Shown here: positions 29,661 through 41,133 of the stretch, piece by piece
How positions within the stretch are numbered: the first letter of the stretch is position 1
Layout: each line of letters begins with the position of its first letter
Assembly: GCF_001999765.1 (NCBI RefSeq)
Contig: NZ_KV908324.1
Location: 234,732 to 298,731 of the forward strand
DNA: 64,000 nt
DNA from: Sinomonas mesophila
GTDB lineage: Bacteria > Actinomycetota > Actinomycetes > Actinomycetales > Micrococcaceae
Direction: 5' to 3'
The notes under the pieces: generated by a model
The model's database searches: none
What the model was told of the DNA's origin: nothing
What the model saw: only the letters and a program-made list of their open reading frames with translations
Program-made: the position numbers and the translations under genes

Positions 29661-29738
29661 TGGATCGTGGGCGCAATGGACGCCCGCCGCGCGCCAAGGG
29701 GTGGCGCGGCGGCAGAAGAGGGTGAGGACTGAGGGACG

Positions 29739-30110
29739 ATGGCAAGCCTGGGTGAACTGGAGCGTTCGGTGATGGACCTGCTGTGGTCGGCGCCCGAGGC
29801 GTCCACTGCCAACGATCTGCGCGATCGGCTCGCCTCGAACGAGGGCCCTGACCACGCGGGCAAGGACCTCGCCGTGACGACCGTCCTGACCGTGCTCTCG
29901 CGCCTCGAGAAGAAGGGCCTCGTCGAGCGCGAGCGCGGCACGCGCCCGCACCGCTACCGGGCCGTCTCGACCCGCGAGGAGCACACCGCCACGCTCATGC
30001 ACGAGGCACTCGGCACTGCGCCGGACCGCGAGGCAGTCCTCGCGAGGTTCATCGGCGCCGTCTCCGACGCCGAGGCCGCGACGCTGCGCAGGCTCCTGGC
30101 CCGGGGCTGA
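29739..30110 (+). CDS. BlaI/MecI/CopY-family transcriptional repressor
   Basis: 123-aa winged-helix repressor. The family pattern is clear: LGELERSVMDLLWS, then TANDLRDRL, then LAVTTVLTVLSRLEKKGLVERERGTRPHRYRAV, and a C-terminal dimerisation helix region. Relatives are inactivated by proteolysis (BlaR1/MecR1) or copper (CopY). No cysteine-rich copper motif is present, and an M56 protease gene follows 22 nt downstream, so the proteolytic type is likely. Three dyads in the shared upstream region point to autoregulation and control of cydA. ATG start at 29739 with GAGGG 3 nt upstream. No beta-lactamase is nearby. Confidence 0.9.
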   Translation: MASLGELERSVMDLLWSAPEASTANDLRDRLASNEGPDHAGKDLAVTTVLTVLSRLEKKGLVERERGTRPHRYRAVSTREEHTATLMHEALGTAPDREAVLARFIGAVSDAEAATLRRLLARG

Positions 30111-30132
30111 TGCTCGCCGCCGGGAGCCCCGC

Positions 30133-31095
30133 GTGCTCCTGACCGCCTACCTCCTCGCCCTGCTGGCGCTGGTCCTGGCATGGCCCGTCCCGGTGGCGCT
30201 GTCGCGCGCCCGCTGGACGGCCCGCTCCCCCTTCGCCGCCATGGTCCTGTGGCAGTCCATCGCCCTCGCCGGCGGGCTGTCCATGATCGGCGCGATGCTC
30301 GTGTACGGGCTCGAGCCGCTCGGCGGCAACCTCCTCGCCGCGCTGCGCCGTGCCACGACGATCGTCCTGGGCAACGAGAGCCCCGGCGAGCTCCACTTCT
30401 GGCACCTCTTCGCGCTCTGCACGGCGGCGCTCCTGACCGTCCACCTCGTCTTCACGCTGCTGCTGACCTACGCGCGCATCGTGACCCAGCGGCGTCGCCA
30501 CCGCGAGCTCCTCGCGCTCCTGAGCTCGCCCTCCGGCGCCCTCGACAGGACGTGGGTCATCAACCACCCCGCCCCGGTGGCCTATTGCCTCCCCGGCGGC
30601 TCGCGCTCGGTCACGGTGCTCTCCGACGGGCTCATGGAGGCGCTCGCGCCCGAGGAGCTCGCCGCCGTCGTCCGCCACGAGAGGGCCCACCTCACCCAGC
30701 GGCACCACCTGCTCCTGTGGGCCTTCGAGGCGTGGCGCGCCGCGCTCCCCTGGCTGCCCACGAGCCGCCTCGCGCGCGCCGCCGTGAACTCGCTCGTCGA
30801 GATGCTCGCGGACGACGTCGCCCGCCGCTCGACCCCCGACGCCGTCCTCGTCCGGGCGATCGCGCTCGTCGCCGTCGGCAGCGCGGACGACGGCGAGCGG
30901 CCGCCGGGTGCGCACGGCGGCTCCCTACCCGCGACCATGGACAACGGCGAGGACGTGGACGTCGCCGCCCGGCTGAGCCGGCTCCTGACGCCCCGCCCGC
31001 CGCTGGGCCGGACCGCGACCGCCGGTGTGCTCACGGCCTCGGCCCTGCTCCTCGCGGTGCCCACCGTGCTGCTGCTCGCCCCGGGGATCGCGTAG
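30133..31095 (+). CDS. M56-family membrane metallopeptidase (BlaR1-like, no sensor domain)
   Basis: 320-aa membrane zinc peptidase. Helices lie at about 2-22, 34-58 and 88-115, and a last one near 295-318. The zinc site is HERAH at 182-186, with the third-ligand Glu223 in SLVEMLADDVA, as in BlaR1/MecR1 protease domains. The extracellular penicillin-sensor domain of BlaR1 is absent; the protein ends at the last helix. In the BlaR1 model such a protease inactivates its cognate repressor, so it should act on the upstream BlaI. What it senses is unknown. GTG start at 30133. Confidence 0.88.
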   Translation: MLLTAYLLALLALVLAWPVPVALSRARWTARSPFAAMVLWQSIALAGGLSMIGAMLVYGLEPLGGNLLAALRRATTIVLGNESPGELHFWHLFALCTAALLTVHLVFTLLLTYARIVTQRRRHRELLALLSSPSGALDRTWVINHPAPVAYCLPGGSRSVTVLSDGLMEALAPEELAAVVRHERAHLTQRHHLLLWAFEAWRAALPWLPTSRLARAAVNSLVEMLADDVARRSTPDAVLVRAIALVAVGSADDGERPPGAHGGSLPATMDNGEDVDVAARLSRLLTPRPPLGRTATAGVLTASALLLAVPTVLLLAPGIA

Positions 31096-31147
31096 GCCGA
31101 GCGCTACGCGTCGATGCGCTCCTGTGGTCCCCGCTCGCGGCCGAGCG

Positions 31148-31165
<18 letters not shown>
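31095..31165. repeat. 27-bp direct repeat duplicating the parE 3' end
   Basis: Identical 27-bp copies lie at 31095-31121 and 31139-31165, 44 bp apart. The right copy encodes the last parE codons and stop (RERIDA, leftward). The left copy is an untranslated duplicate abutting the peptidase stop. Confidence 0.9.
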
Positions 31166-33253
<2,088 letters not shown>

Positions 33254-33516
33254 GCGGTGGGAACTCCTTCTTGGGAGGTCGAACAGGCCTGCTGCAGGAT
33301 GGCAGGGTACAGGTCAAGGCTAGTCGGCTTCGGCGCCCGGAAGCGCACACGACCCGGGCGTCAGGCCGCGAAACGGTACTGCCGGTCCCGGTCCGTTGCC
33401 GAACTGCAATACGCCTCGAGCGAAAGTTGCGTATTCTTGGCACCTTTGCGGGGAAGGACGGTGTTAGATGTAGTGACCGTGCTAAGAACCACCCGGTTGT
33501 TGTGAAGGAGGCTGAG

Positions 33517-33738
33517 ATGACTGCAGCACTGGCGGACCGCACCCTGACCGCGGCGGATCGTTGTGACCGCTGCGGCGCCCAGGCCTACGTGCGAGTGGTC
33601 CTGGAATCGTCCGGTGGAGAGCTCCAATTCTGCGCACACCACGCGCGCGCCGTCGAGGGAACCCTTCGGCCGCTCGCGTCGCACTGGCAGGATGAGACCG
33701 GCAGGCTGACCGAGAAGGCCGCCCTCCCCGAGGACTGA
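33517..33738 (+). CDS. small zinc-ribbon-like protein (DUF7455)
   Basis: 73-aa protein, MTAALADRTLTAADRCDRCG at the N-terminus, conserved beside sigA in Micrococcales and many other actinobacteria. Function unknown. Cys16, Cys19, Cys39 and His41/His42 (FCAHHAR) would form one zinc site. ATG at 33517 with AAGGAG 6 nt upstream settles the start; a longer frame from 33247 lacks support. It is convergent with sigA across a strong hairpin. Confidence 0.88.
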   Translation: MTAALADRTLTAADRCDRCGAQAYVRVVLESSGGELQFCAHHARAVEGTLRPLASHWQDETGRLTEKAALPED

Positions 33739-33779
33739 AACAGACGTCGCCCCGGCCCAGCGGCCAGGGGACATGCGAA

Positions 33780-33812
33780 GGAGGCCCGGACACCCATGGT
33801 GTCCGGGCCTCC
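33780..33812. terminator. bidirectional hairpin between DUF7455 and sigA
   Basis: Perfect 15-bp arms (GGAGGCCCGGACACC and its complement) with a CAT loop, between convergent genes. The best-formed of the window's terminator-like hairpins in this region. Confidence 0.85.
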
Positions 33813-33829
33813 TGCCGTCCGCCCCGCCG

Positions 33830-35110
<1,281 letters not shown>

Positions 35111-35427
35111 GATTACCTTCCTGCCGCAGTGCCGGTGCAACCCTGCGGGCAACACCACTATGACCCTGTCAAGTCCGAAGTGCGGCGCAAGCGCCTCCAC
35201 CGGACCGAAGGGTCGTCTTGGTTAACCCTCCGGCGTCCGAATTCGTTCCCCACAGGGGGCAGCGATCGGCTTCCGGTGTTCGGACCCAACCGGGTCTGGC
35301 GTCCATTCTCTCACGAAGGCGGCGCCTCGTTCCCCATTGCCGCTTCATGGCATCGTCCTCTCCGCGTCATGGCGCGCGCGGCGGCGCCCCCGCCACGCCC
35401 CGGCGGGCCGCCCGGGCGCGTGCGGGC
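35111..35427. other. 317-bp gap upstream of sigA
   Basis: Non-coding interval between the DUF4192 stop and the sigA start, both leftward. It holds the candidate SigH/SigR-type promoter at 35224-35249 and a TTGACA hexamer on the minus strand just downstream of it. I see no additional gene and no clear terminator. Confidence 0.7.
35224..35249 (-). promoter_or_regulatory. candidate SigH/SigR (ECF) promoter of sigA
   Basis: On the minus strand GGAAC is followed after exactly 18 nt by GTT, matching the GGAAY-N18/19-GTT consensus of the thiol-oxidative-stress sigma factors SigR (Streptomyces) and SigH (mycobacteria). It lies about 115 nt upstream of the sigA start. A SigR-dependent promoter is known for Streptomyces hrdB. 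Confidence 0.5.
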
Positions 35428-36774
35428 TCATGCGGCCGAGGGACGGCGCCAGGCGGCGTCCCCGCGACGGGCCCAGCCCGAGAGCTCGCCGTGGTCGACG
35501 AAGCGCCGGAGCAGCTGCGCGAGACGATAGTCCGGGTCGACGCTCAGGGCGCGCTCGAGGTATCGCATGGACCGCCCTCCCCTGCCGCGCGCCCACTGGA
35601 CCCACGCGAGCAGGGACAGGGCGGGGGCCCGGACCTCGGGCTCCTCCATCTCTGTGAGGCGCTGGCAGATGCGCTCGAGCTGCTCGACGCGCCCCCAGTC
35701 CGGCGGGCCGGCGGTATGCCCCAGGAGCACGGCGCCGAAGGCCGGGTCCGCCCCGCCGCCGAGGGAGTCCTCGCGGGGGCCGCTGGGTCCGAGCGGATCG
35801 GCTTCGGCGGCGGCACCGTTCAGGCCCTGCGCCTCCCGGTCCGCCCGTCGCCAGACGTCGAGCGCCACGGCGGCCCGCGCCGCGCTCACGCCACCGGGCA
35901 GGGCCGGCGGCGCTGCCGGGGGCCCTGCCTTCGCCCCCGCAGCGCGCAGTCCGGCCGTGGCGCGGCTCCCACGCCAGGCCGTGCTGGCGTCCGCGGCGGC
36001 GGCCACGATGACGGCGTCCCGCAGGGCCGGCCGTGCAAGAGTCACGCCGAGGAGCCGGAGCCGCTCAGGGCCGACGGCAACGGCGCCGCCCAAGACCTCG
36101 TCCCACGCGGCGAGCGCCGCCGTGAAGGCGAGCGGATCCCACCACCGGCCGGGGTCCTCCCGGTAGCGCTGCAGCTCGGCGGAGAGCGCGGCCGGCGGCA
36201 GGAGCCGCTCGAGCGGCTCGGGGATCTCCGTCGGCCCGTAGGCGCTCCCGCGGTACACCATCTCCGCGCCGATGCGTCCCGTTCGCAGCTCCTCGACGCT
36301 GCGGCCCGGCCAGGGACAGCACGTGAGGTCCGTGCACAGGATGGTCCGCCAGTGGGTCGGACCGACGATCCAGGCATCCAGCACGGGCAGGCCGGATCCG
36401 TCGAGCCGCTCGCCGACAGCCGCGAGGAGATGGGCATGCGGGGGCCTGTCGACGGCCGGCCACTCGGCGTCGGTGTAGAGGGCCAGGACCACGCCCTCCG
36501 CCTCGGAATCGGAACACACGTAGTCCCCGACCATCCCCGCATACTGGCCGAGTCCGCCGGGGTTCTGGCCGGGCAGGCTGACCCGCAGCGTCGGCCCGAG
36601 CCTGCCGCGCCCGATGCTGACCGCAACGAGGCTCTCCGACGGCCACTCGCCGAGCGCATGTGGGATGTACGCGAGCACGTCCCCCGGGCTGCGGATCGTG
36701 AGGGGCTCCTCGGCAGGCTGCAGCTGGGAATCGGAGGGATGGCTGGCGGGCTCGGGCTGCTTGATGCTGTCCAT
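35428..36774 (-). CDS. DUF4192 family protein
   Basis: 448-aa actinobacterial protein of unknown function. Conserved features are the N-terminal SPGDVLAYIPHALGEWPSESLVAVSI, the central CTDLTCCPWPG and the C-terminal GGRSMRYLERALSVDPDYRLAQLL, all typical of DUF4192. The C-terminal segment looks TPR-like (WVQWARGRGGRSMRYLERAL). No signal peptide. ATG at 36774. It follows the MFS gene on the same strand and precedes sigA. Confidence 0.85.
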   Translation of the reverse strand: MDSIKQPEPASHPSDSQLQPAEEPLTIRSPGDVLAYIPHALGEWPSESLVAVSIGRGRLGPTLRVSLPGQNPGGLGQYAGMVGDYVCSDSEAEGVVLALYTDAEWPAVDRPPHAHLLAAVGERLDGSGLPVLDAWIVGPTHWRTILCTDLTCCPWPGRSVEELRTGRIGAEMVYRGSAYGPTEIPEPLERLLPPAALSAELQRYREDPGRWWDPLAFTAALAAWDEVLGGAVAVGPERLRLLGVTLARPALRDAVIVAAAADASTAWRGSRATAGLRAAGAKAGPPAAPPALPGGVSAARAAVALDVWRRADREAQGLNGAAAEADPLGPSGPREDSLGGGADPAFGAVLLGHTAGPPDWGRVEQLERICQRLTEMEEPEVRAPALSLLAWVQWARGRGGRSMRYLERALSVDPDYRLAQLLRRFVDHGELSGWARRGDAAWRRPSAA

Positions 36775-36864
36775 GCCGCCAGTCTCGGGCGGCGCGGGAA
36801 GGGGCGGCCGGCCTGGGACTCCTATGTGGACGACACGCCGATGCGGACCGCTGGGGAGGAGAAG

Positions 36865-38175
36865 TCAGCCCCTCCGGCTGCGGAAGTCCGCCCAGACCTC
36901 GCGCATGGGCGCCACGCGGATCCCCTGCGCGGCGAGGTCCCTGCGGACCTTCCGCCGGACGCCGAGCAGGGCGGCCGTCCCGACGCCCATGACCACGAGC
37001 TGCACCGCGAGCGCGACCCGGAAGGCGCCGAGGCTGTAGAGGCCCTCGGGGCTGAGGCCCAGAGCGTGCTGGATGTCGAGCAGGTAGCCGATGAGGAACA
37101 TCGTCGCGAGTGCGGCCGCGAACCCCCCGGAGTTCACGATCCCCGTCGCCGTGCCGAGGCGGTGCGAGGGGTTGAAGGTGCGCGCGAAGTCGAAGCCGAT
37201 CATCGAGCACGGCCCGCCGAGCGCGAGGACGGCGACGAGCGCGGCCATGAGCCAGAGAGGCGCCCTCCCAGGGACGATCAGCACGGCGGCCCACGCCGTC
37301 GCGGTGAGACCCGTGATGACGAGGACGAGGGTCGAGCGCCGCAGCGGATGCCGGGACACGAAGCGCCCCATCGGCGGCCCCGCGAGCAGCGAGACGATGA
37401 CGAAGAAGGACATGAGGCCGGCCGCCTCGGCCGTGCTGTACCCGTGGCCTGCCAGCATGAACGGGAACCCCCACGCGAGAGCGAAGACGTTGCCGCTGAA
37501 CTGGACGGTGAAGTGGCTCCACAGCCCGAGGCGCGTGCCGGGCTGGCGCCAGGCGGCCGCGAGCACGTCCCGCGTGCCCTCGGGCGGCCCGTCGCGGCGC
37601 GCCTCGGTCCCGGGCGGGGCATTGCGCAGGAGGGCCAGGACGAGCACGATCACGAGGACCGAGAGCGACGCGAGCCCGAGGAAGGCCGGCGTCCACCCCC
37701 ACACGTGCAGGAAGGCCAGGAACGGGATGACGCTCACGAGCTGGCCGAGCTGGCCGATGGTGCCCGTGAGCTGGCTCAGCAGCGGCGCGCGGCGGCCCTC
37801 GAACCAGACGGGCACGAGGCGGAGCACCGAGACGAACGTCATCGCGTCCCCCATGCCCACGAGCATCCGGCCGATGATGCCCGTCACGACGGATTCGGCG
37901 ACGGCGATCTGGAGCTGTCCCAGCGCCATGAACGTGGCCCCGACCGTGACCATGATGCGCGTGCCGAACCTGTCCACGAGCAGGCCGACAGGGATCTGCA
38001 GCGAGGCGTAGACGACGAGCTGCATGACGGTGAAGGCCGAGAGGAGCGCGCCGCCGGCGTGAAAGCGCTCGGTGGCCTCGAGGCCGACGACGCCGAACGA
38101 CGTCCGCTGGACGACGGCCACGAGGTAGGCGGCGATGCCGATCCCCCACACCATCCACGCCCGCCAGCTGTTCAC
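36865..38175 (-). CDS. major facilitator superfamily transporter
   Basis: 436-aa secondary transporter with 12 predicted helices. The loop 2-3 motif reads LLVDRFGTRIMVT (GxxxDRxGxR/K form), and the N-terminus MNSWRAWMVWGIGIAAYLVAVVQRTSFGVVGLEATERF resembles a conserved actinobacterial MFS group beside PAC2. Substrate unknown. GTG start at 38175, 10 nt after the PAC2 stop, so co-transcription with it is likely. Confidence 0.85.
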   Translation of the reverse strand: MNSWRAWMVWGIGIAAYLVAVVQRTSFGVVGLEATERFHAGGALLSAFTVMQLVVYASLQIPVGLLVDRFGTRIMVTVGATFMALGQLQIAVAESVVTGIIGRMLVGMGDAMTFVSVLRLVPVWFEGRRAPLLSQLTGTIGQLGQLVSVIPFLAFLHVWGWTPAFLGLASLSVLVIVLVLALLRNAPPGTEARRDGPPEGTRDVLAAAWRQPGTRLGLWSHFTVQFSGNVFALAWGFPFMLAGHGYSTAEAAGLMSFFVIVSLLAGPPMGRFVSRHPLRRSTLVLVITGLTATAWAAVLIVPGRAPLWLMAALVAVLALGGPCSMIGFDFARTFNPSHRLGTATGIVNSGGFAAALATMFLIGYLLDIQHALGLSPEGLYSLGAFRVALAVQLVVMGVGTAALLGVRRKVRRDLAAQGIRVAPMREVWADFRSRRG

Positions 38176-38185
38176 CCGCTCGATC

Positions 38186-39157
38186 CTAGTCGGCCGGGCG
38201 GCCCCTCCCGGGATTCCCGGCGTCGTATCCGCCGTGCGAGGCGAGGAAGGCCTCGGCCGCGGCGCCGAGGTCCTCCGCCGTCGGCAGCTCGTCCTCTGGG
38301 CCCGCGAGGAGCGAGCGCAGCGGGAACTCCTCGGAGCGGTCGTCGAAGCGCTTCTCGAGACCGGCGACGAGCTCGCGGACGTCGGCGGAGGCGGACACCT
38401 GCTCCGCGACCTGGCGCTCGACCTCCCGCGCCGCCTCGCGCAGGCGGTCGCTGGGGAGCATGAGCGCGGACGCGGCGCCGAGGTGCTCGAGCCCCGTCAC
38501 GGCGGCGGCCGGGTATTCGGCGTCGGCCAGATAGTGGGGGACGTGGACGACGAAGCCCGTCACGTCCCGGCCGGCCTCGATGAGGCGCAGCTCGAGGACG
38601 TGGCCGATGGCCGCTGGGAACTCGACCGTGGGCTTCCACCGCGAGATCCGCTCGACAAGCTCCTGCCGGGTCCCGTGGACGGTCACGCCCAGGGGCCTGG
38701 TGTGCGGCACGGGCATGGGGATGGCGTGGAGCCACAGCACGGACGAGACGTCGAGCTGCTCGACGAGGCCGACGACGGCGCGCGCGAAGCGCTCCCACTG
38801 CAGGTCAGGCTCGGGACCTGCGAGGAGGAGGTACGGCCGGCCGAGCCCGTCTGTCAGGCGGTACAGGGCGAGCCGCGGCGGCTCGTAGCCCTCGAGGTGG
38901 TCCTCGACGAACCGGATCCTGGGCCGGCGGGAGCGGTAGTCGAGCAGCTGGTCGACGTCGAACGCGGCCAGTGCGCCGCCGGACTGAGCGTCCACGAGCT
39001 CGTCGACGATCTGCCGCACGGCGTGCCCTGCGTCCGCGAAGCCGGTGAAGCCCATGATGAGCGGCAGGCCGCGCAGCCTGGCGTCCTCGCTCAGCTCTCG
39101 GGCGGCGGTGTACAGTCCGGCCGGCTCCTGCAGGGGTCCGGTCACGGGGTCTATCAC
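38186..39157 (-). CDS. PAC2-family protein (proteasome assembly chaperone-like)
   Basis: 323-aa protein with the PAC2 fold: LIMGFTGFADAGHAVRQIVDEL, DQLLDYRSRRPRIRF and the WLHAIPMPVPHTRP motif are typical of the actinobacterial family. Eukaryotic and archaeal relatives help assemble proteasomes; the bacterial role is unproven. The GTG start at 39157 is preceded by GAGAGGA, and that site is present twice because a 16-bp segment is duplicated. It is divergent from pepA. Confidence 0.85.
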   Translation of the reverse strand: MIDPVTGPLQEPAGLYTAARELSEDARLRGLPLIMGFTGFADAGHAVRQIVDELVDAQSGGALAAFDVDQLLDYRSRRPRIRFVEDHLEGYEPPRLALYRLTDGLGRPYLLLAGPEPDLQWERFARAVVGLVEQLDVSSVLWLHAIPMPVPHTRPLGVTVHGTRQELVERISRWKPTVEFPAAIGHVLELRLIEAGRDVTGFVVHVPHYLADAEYPAAAVTGLEHLGAASALMLPSDRLREAAREVERQVAEQVSASADVRELVAGLEKRFDDRSEEFPLRSLLAGPEDELPTAEDLGAAAEAFLASHGGYDAGNPGRGRPAD

Positions 39158-39160
39158 TGT

Positions 39161-39192
39161 GGAATCCTCTCTGGCCGGAATCCTCTCTGGCC
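39161..39192. repeat. 16-bp perfect tandem duplication carrying the PAC2 ribosome binding site
   Basis: GGAATCCTCTCTGGCC occurs twice, giving two GAGAGGA sites in front of the PAC2 start (minus strand). Only the proximal one is correctly spaced. Confidence 0.85.
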
Positions 39193-39352
39193 ATGCTGTG
39201 GAGCCCTCGCTGGAAGGCTGGAGAGTCCAACGTGGGCCAGCCTTCGATCATTCCACGAGCGACTACGATCGTTAGGACCTGAAGCAACCGCAGCGAAATA
39301 CTCCAGCGCGCGACGAGGACGACGGCCGCCGCGCAGAATCGAGGCCACCGAA

Positions 39353-40885
39353 GTGTTCAGCAACCGCGAAGTCACCCTGAGCGCCATCGCCAAGGACCCG
39401 CGAAAGACCCCGAGCGACGCCCTCGTCGTGGGCGTCGCGGTGGGCCCCGACGGGCCTGTCCTGCTCGAGAGCCCGCTCAGCCCCCGCAGCGCCGAGGCCA
39501 TTGCCTCGACGCTGCGGTCACTCGGGGTGACGGGTGCTGCCGACCAGCTCCATCGGCTCCCCGGGCTTCCGGAGCTGGGGACCGACGTCATCGCGCTCGC
39601 CGGCGTGGGGAAGATCGACGACGGGGCTGCGCCGAGCGCCGAGCAGCTGCGGCGGGCCGCGGGATCCGCCGTGCGGCAGCTCGCGGGGAGCGACACGGTC
39701 GTCCTGGCCCTCCCCGCCCCGACCGCGGAGGAGCTCGGTGCGGTCGCGGAGGGTGCGGCCCTCGGCGCCTACGCCTACACCGAGCACAAGACCGCGACGC
39801 AGGACGGCCCGAAGTCCAACGTCCGCCGCGCCGTCGTCTACTCGCCGGCAGCGGGCACGACGGCGGCCGACGACGCGCTCGCCCGTGCCGCCGTCGTCGG
39901 CTCCGCGGTCAACGTGACGCGCACGCTCGTGAACATGCCGCCGAGCCAGCTCTACCCCGAGACGTTCGCCGAGGCCGCCCGCGAGCTCGCGAAGGGGCTC
40001 CCCGTCAAGGTGACGGTGTGGGACGAGAAGCGGCTCGCGAAGGAAGGGTTCGGCGGGATCCTCGCCGTCGGCCAGGGCTCTGCGCGCCCGCCGCGGCTCG
40101 TCAAGGTCGAGTACGCGCCGGCCAAGTCCGCGCGCCGGGTCCACTTCGTGGGCAAGGGCATCACGTTCGACACCGGCGGCATCTCGATCAAGCCCTCGGC
40201 GCAGATGGACCAGATGAAGAGCGACATGGCGGGCGCGGCGACCGTGCTGACCGCGCTCCTCGCGGCGGCCCGGCTGGGCCTCGGCGTCTCGGTCACTGCG
40301 TGGCTGTGCATGGCCGAGAACATGCCCTCGGGCACGGCCCAGCGGCCCGCCGACGTCATCACGGTGCGCGGCGGCAAGACCGTCGAGGTCCTCAACACCG
40401 ACGCCGAGGGGCGGCTCGTCATGGCGGACGGGCTCTCCGCCGCGAGCGACGAGGAGCCCGACGTGCTCGTGGACGTCGCGACGCTCACCGGCGCCGCGCT
40501 CATCGCGCTCGGGACGCGGACCGCGGGCGTCATGGGGGACGACGCCGTCACGCGCCCGCTGCTCGACGCGGCGGCCGCCGCGGGCGAGCCCGCCTGGCCG
40601 ATGCCGCTCCCGGAGGAGCTGCGCGCGGGCCTCGATTCGCCGACGGCCGACATCGCGAACATCGGCGACCGCCCAGGGGGCATGCTGACCGCGGCGATCT
40701 TCCTCCATGAGTTCGTCGGAGCCCGCGCCGATGGCAGCGCGGTCCCGTGGGCCCACGTCGACATCGCGGGCCCCGCGTTCAACACGGGGTCGGCCTACGG
40801 CCACACGCCCAAGCAGGGAACGGGGGCCACTGTCCGCACCCTCGTGGCGTACCTCGAGGCCCTCGCGGGCGAGGCAGACGCCTGA
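39353..40885 (+). CDS. pepA: leucyl aminopeptidase (M17)
   Basis: Cytoplasmic metallo-aminopeptidase that removes N-terminal Leu and similar residues. 510 aa. The divergent N-terminal domain (to about 165) precedes the catalytic domain: GKGITFDTGGISIKPS with metal ligand Lys268 and Asp273, and the M17 signature NTDAEGRLV (348-356). The GTG start at 39353 (MFSNREVTLSAIAKDPRKTP) has GAGG 8 nt upstream. Start choice is uncertain because the extended frame is open for more than 1 kb upstream by chance. Confidence 0.94.
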   Translation: MFSNREVTLSAIAKDPRKTPSDALVVGVAVGPDGPVLLESPLSPRSAEAIASTLRSLGVTGAADQLHRLPGLPELGTDVIALAGVGKIDDGAAPSAEQLRRAAGSAVRQLAGSDTVVLALPAPTAEELGAVAEGAALGAYAYTEHKTATQDGPKSNVRRAVVYSPAAGTTAADDALARAAVVGSAVNVTRTLVNMPPSQLYPETFAEAARELAKGLPVKVTVWDEKRLAKEGFGGILAVGQGSARPPRLVKVEYAPAKSARRVHFVGKGITFDTGGISIKPSAQMDQMKSDMAGAATVLTALLAAARLGLGVSVTAWLCMAENMPSGTAQRPADVITVRGGKTVEVLNTDAEGRLVMADGLSAASDEEPDVLVDVATLTGAALIALGTRTAGVMGDDAVTRPLLDAAAAAGEPAWPMPLPEELRAGLDSPTADIANIGDRPGGMLTAAIFLHEFVGARADGSAVPWAHVDIAGPAFNTGSAYGHTPKQGTGATVRTLVAYLEALAGEADA

Positions 40886-41133
40886 CCCAGCGGGCCCGAC
40901 GCAGACGGCCTCGGGCAGCTTTTCATAATGCGAAATTCAAAATCCGCTAAGTGGAAGTGCTAGAGTTCCCGTGACTCTGGCCACAAGCCCGGTGACATTC
41001 AATCCGGGAAGGTGGAGCATAGTCCGTCAGGGGGATAGGGTTTCCCCTGATACCGGGCCTGCGCGGACCGCCGCAGGCACAAACTGTCACATCTGACGGC
41101 GGAACGCCGTCCACAAGGCGAGGGAGCGTCCAC

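Noticed and set aside
29739..31095. Beta-lactam resistance operon
   Set aside because: The repressor and protease look BlaI/BlaR1-like, but there is no beta-lactamase, and the protease lacks the penicillin-sensing domain.
33408..33435. Operator formed by AATACGC/GCGTATT inverted arms upstream of DUF7455
   Set aside because: Seven-base arms 14 nt apart match no consensus I know and are not repeated elsewhere, so support is too weak.
35218..38463. Plus-strand frame of about 1080 codons over DUF4192, MFS and PAC2
   Set aside because: Shadow of three recognisable minus-strand genes.
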